Assembly: GCA_944358375.1 (NCBI GenBank)
Contig: CALVQT010000005.1
Coordinates: forward strand, 10,037 to 74,036
DNA length: 64,000 nt
Origin: an uncultured Bacilli bacterium
GTDB lineage: Bacteria; Bacillota_I; Bacilli_A; RF39; UBA660
Reading direction: 5' to 3'
The position numbers and the translations under genes are program-made. Below are positions 62,871 through 64,000 of this stretch, piece by piece; within the stretch, counting starts at the first letter, position 1, and each line of letters begins with the position of its first letter. Under the pieces are notes generated by a model. The model was not told the origin of the DNA, made no database searches, and was given only the letters and a program-made list of their open reading frames with translations.

Positions 62871-63572
62871 ATGGAAAATAAAAAATATGTAGTGTGTAGA
62901 GATAATATTTATGTTGGTGAAGTTGTAAGAACTGATAGAATATTTCGTTATAAGGGTGATGACAGCTTTTTTAGAACTAAAGCAGGGAAATTGAGTACGG
63001 ATTTTTGGAAAAGTTATAGAAGTATGTTATTTGTGCCAAACGAAGATAAATTATCAAACGACTTATTGTATAGATCTCCAAATTATCCTATCCTTAATGT
63101 TACAGATGATGAAACTTGTTTAAATTTAAGAGAAAATAGTATAGTAATAAAAGATGCTTGTAATTTAGCAGCGCTTCTTGAATACTTTGGTTATGAGAAA
63201 GAATTAACTTATGAAGATATTATGAAAATTCGAAAAACATTCTTTACAGGAAGATTTGCTAAAGATAATTGTCAATTATTTGGTTGGAAAGAAATAATGG
63301 CTGAAGATGTAACATTTTATGTTAATGGTGAAGAAGTAACTGACTCTAGAGAATTAGAACGTAGAAGAAGAAAATTTAGAGCAGAACAACAAGCGGGATA
63401 TAGAACGTTTTCAGGCGTAAGCAAAAGTCCTCTTTCAAGAGAATATTGGGATGTTTTAGATGACAGAGGGGATAATACTTTGATGGACATTATTGAACGT
63501 TGGGATGAAAAAATGAATGCATTTGCACCTCACAAACAAGAAGGTCCAGTAAAAAAATTAAAAAGATTTTAA
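62871..63572 (+). CDS. Conserved-looking soluble protein, unknown
   Basis: 233 residues, soluble, richer in R, D and F than its neighbours. A beta-rich N-terminus (YVVCRDNIYVGEVVRTDRIF), a central ACNLAALLEYFGYEKELTYE, then a charged helix (SRELERRRRKFRAEQQAGYR) and a basic end (PVKKLKRF). AGGGGTGG precedes the ATG. I do not recognise it. Strong promoter and terminator make it a normal monocistronic gene. Confidence 0.7.
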   Translation: MENKKYVVCRDNIYVGEVVRTDRIFRYKGDDSFFRTKAGKLSTDFWKSYRSMLFVPNEDKLSNDLLYRSPNYPILNVTDDETCLNLRENSIVIKDACNLAALLEYFGYEKELTYEDIMKIRKTFFTGRFAKDNCQLFGWKEIMAEDVTFYVNGEEVTDSRELERRRRKFRAEQQAGYRTFSGVSKSPLSREYWDVLDDRGDNTLMDIIERWDEKMNAFAPHKQEGPVKKLKRF

Positions 63573-63578
63573 ATTAGA

Positions 63579-63618
63579 AGATGATCAAAAGCATTAACGC
63601 TCATAATCATCTTTTTCT
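63579..63618 (+). terminator. Intrinsic terminator
   Basis: AAGATGAT (63579-63586) pairs with ATCATCTT (63607-63614), with an inner AGC/GCT pair, then TTTCTTTG. Confidence 0.65.
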
Positions 63619-63734
63619 TTGTTTAAATCTAAATCTTTAATATTTTCATCATCCAGAATATTATTTTTGTACATATCATTAACTACATCAGTATATTTAT
63701 CGTCTTTATCGTGTGATAGTTTCTTATAACACAA
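63594..63734 (-). pseudogene. Short minus-strand frame, possible gene remnant
   Basis: About 46 codons from a TTG (63732-63734) to TAA (63594-63596), reading CYKKLSHDKDDKYTDVVNDM and an acidic end DLDLNKEKDDYER. Protein-like composition, but no ribosome binding site. The frame is open a few codons further upstream without a start. Either a tiny protein or the tail of a lost gene. Confidence 0.3.
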
Positions 63735-63736
63735 AA

Positions 63737-63787
63737 AAACTAATCCATTTCTGAATTAGTTATTTATCAAAACTCGAAAAGTTCGAG
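63737..63787. repeat. Two adjacent inverted repeats
   Basis: AACTAAT / ATTAGTT (within 63738-63761) and CTCGAA-AAG-TTCGAG (63773-63787). The first could be a terminator for either strand. The second resembles the TTCGA dyad at 58618-58634. Confidence 0.4.
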
Positions 63788-63975
63788 CACATTTCACAAT
63801 GGAGCGATAACTTTTCTTATATTCGTAAAATTATACTCCCAAGATGGATTAAATCAACTAAATAAATTATAGCAGATATTAAAATTATTACAATGCTTTT
63901 GAAAGAAAATTGCTCGATAATATATTAAAAAAAACAGAAATATGATAAAATTAAATTACAATAGGAGGTGAAATT

Positions 63976-64000
63976 ATGTGGATTTACATTATCATTGCAA
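63976..64000 (+). CDS. Start of a membrane protein gene (3' partial)
   Basis: ATG behind GGAGGTG opens MWIYIIIA and runs off the window. A TGATAAAAT upstream (near 63942) is a likely extended -10. The first residues suggest a membrane helix; nothing more can be said. Confidence 0.55.

Noticed and set aside
1..64000. Mycoplasma-type code (TGA = Trp)
   Set aside because: Conserved tryptophans are TGG throughout and TGA works as stop at three gene junctions.

Overview
This is a very AT-rich window (roughly a quarter G+C by eye) from a Gram-positive, anaerobic, low-GC bacterium of the Bacillota, probably a Bacilli/'Mollicutes-like' or clostridial gut lineage. Signs are strong AGGAGG-type ribosome binding sites, extended -10 promoters (TGnTATAAT), a T-box leader, LytR-CpsA-Psr, FemX/MurM, TagGH-type export and choline-binding-like wall repeats, an oxygen-independent ribonucleotide reductase (NrdDG) and IspH. 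The standard code is used: W is always TGG, and the few TGA stops all lie in gene overlaps. I see no tRNA, rRNA, CRISPR array, intact insertion sequence or phage module.

Region 1 (1-23 kb) is a cell-surface glycopolymer locus. It holds two HAD-headed polytopic membrane proteins sharing a perfect 175-bp repeat, a GtrB-like glycosyltransferase, an acyltransferase, an SGNH esterase, a Wzt/Wzm (TagH/TagG) exporter, two large glycosyltransferases, a pyruvyltransferase-ferredoxin-FrhB fusion, two GH25 muramidases (one carrying a 183-bp tandem repeat), GtrA, a lipid kinase, a FemX-like ligase and a transglutaminase-like protein.

Region 2 (23-34 kb) has a YlmH-type RNA-binding protein, an ASCH protein and small unknowns. 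It then has a four-gene operon resembling a TasA/SipW export system: three secreted proteins that reuse domains in different combinations, around a signal peptidase with a large membrane domain. UDG-like, IspH and LCP genes follow.

Region 3 (35-44.9 kb) is mostly housekeeping: a Crp/Fnr regulator diverging from nrdDG with a palindrome at the class II activator position, a dUTPase, a patatin with a non-AUG start and a histone-like tail, a DUF1848 protein, a zinc-motif protein and a hybrid histidine kinase.

Region 4 (44.9-56 kb) is the best candidate for an undescribed system. It is one operon encoding a HEPN-NACHT NTPase, a 2,247-residue protein I cannot assign, and a zinc-ribbon membrane protein. 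An HD phosphohydrolase and a relative of the phage DNA-base hypermodification (putrescinyl/glutamyl-thymine pyrophosphorylase) family follow.

Region 5 (56-64 kb) starts with thrS, a compact threonyl-tRNA synthetase without the editing core. It is preceded by two threonine sensors in series: a threonine-rich leader-peptide attenuator and then a T-box. The rest is a partly decayed secreted-peptide/ABC-transporter cassette, gene fragments, one conserved-looking unknown gene and the start of another gene at the window edge.
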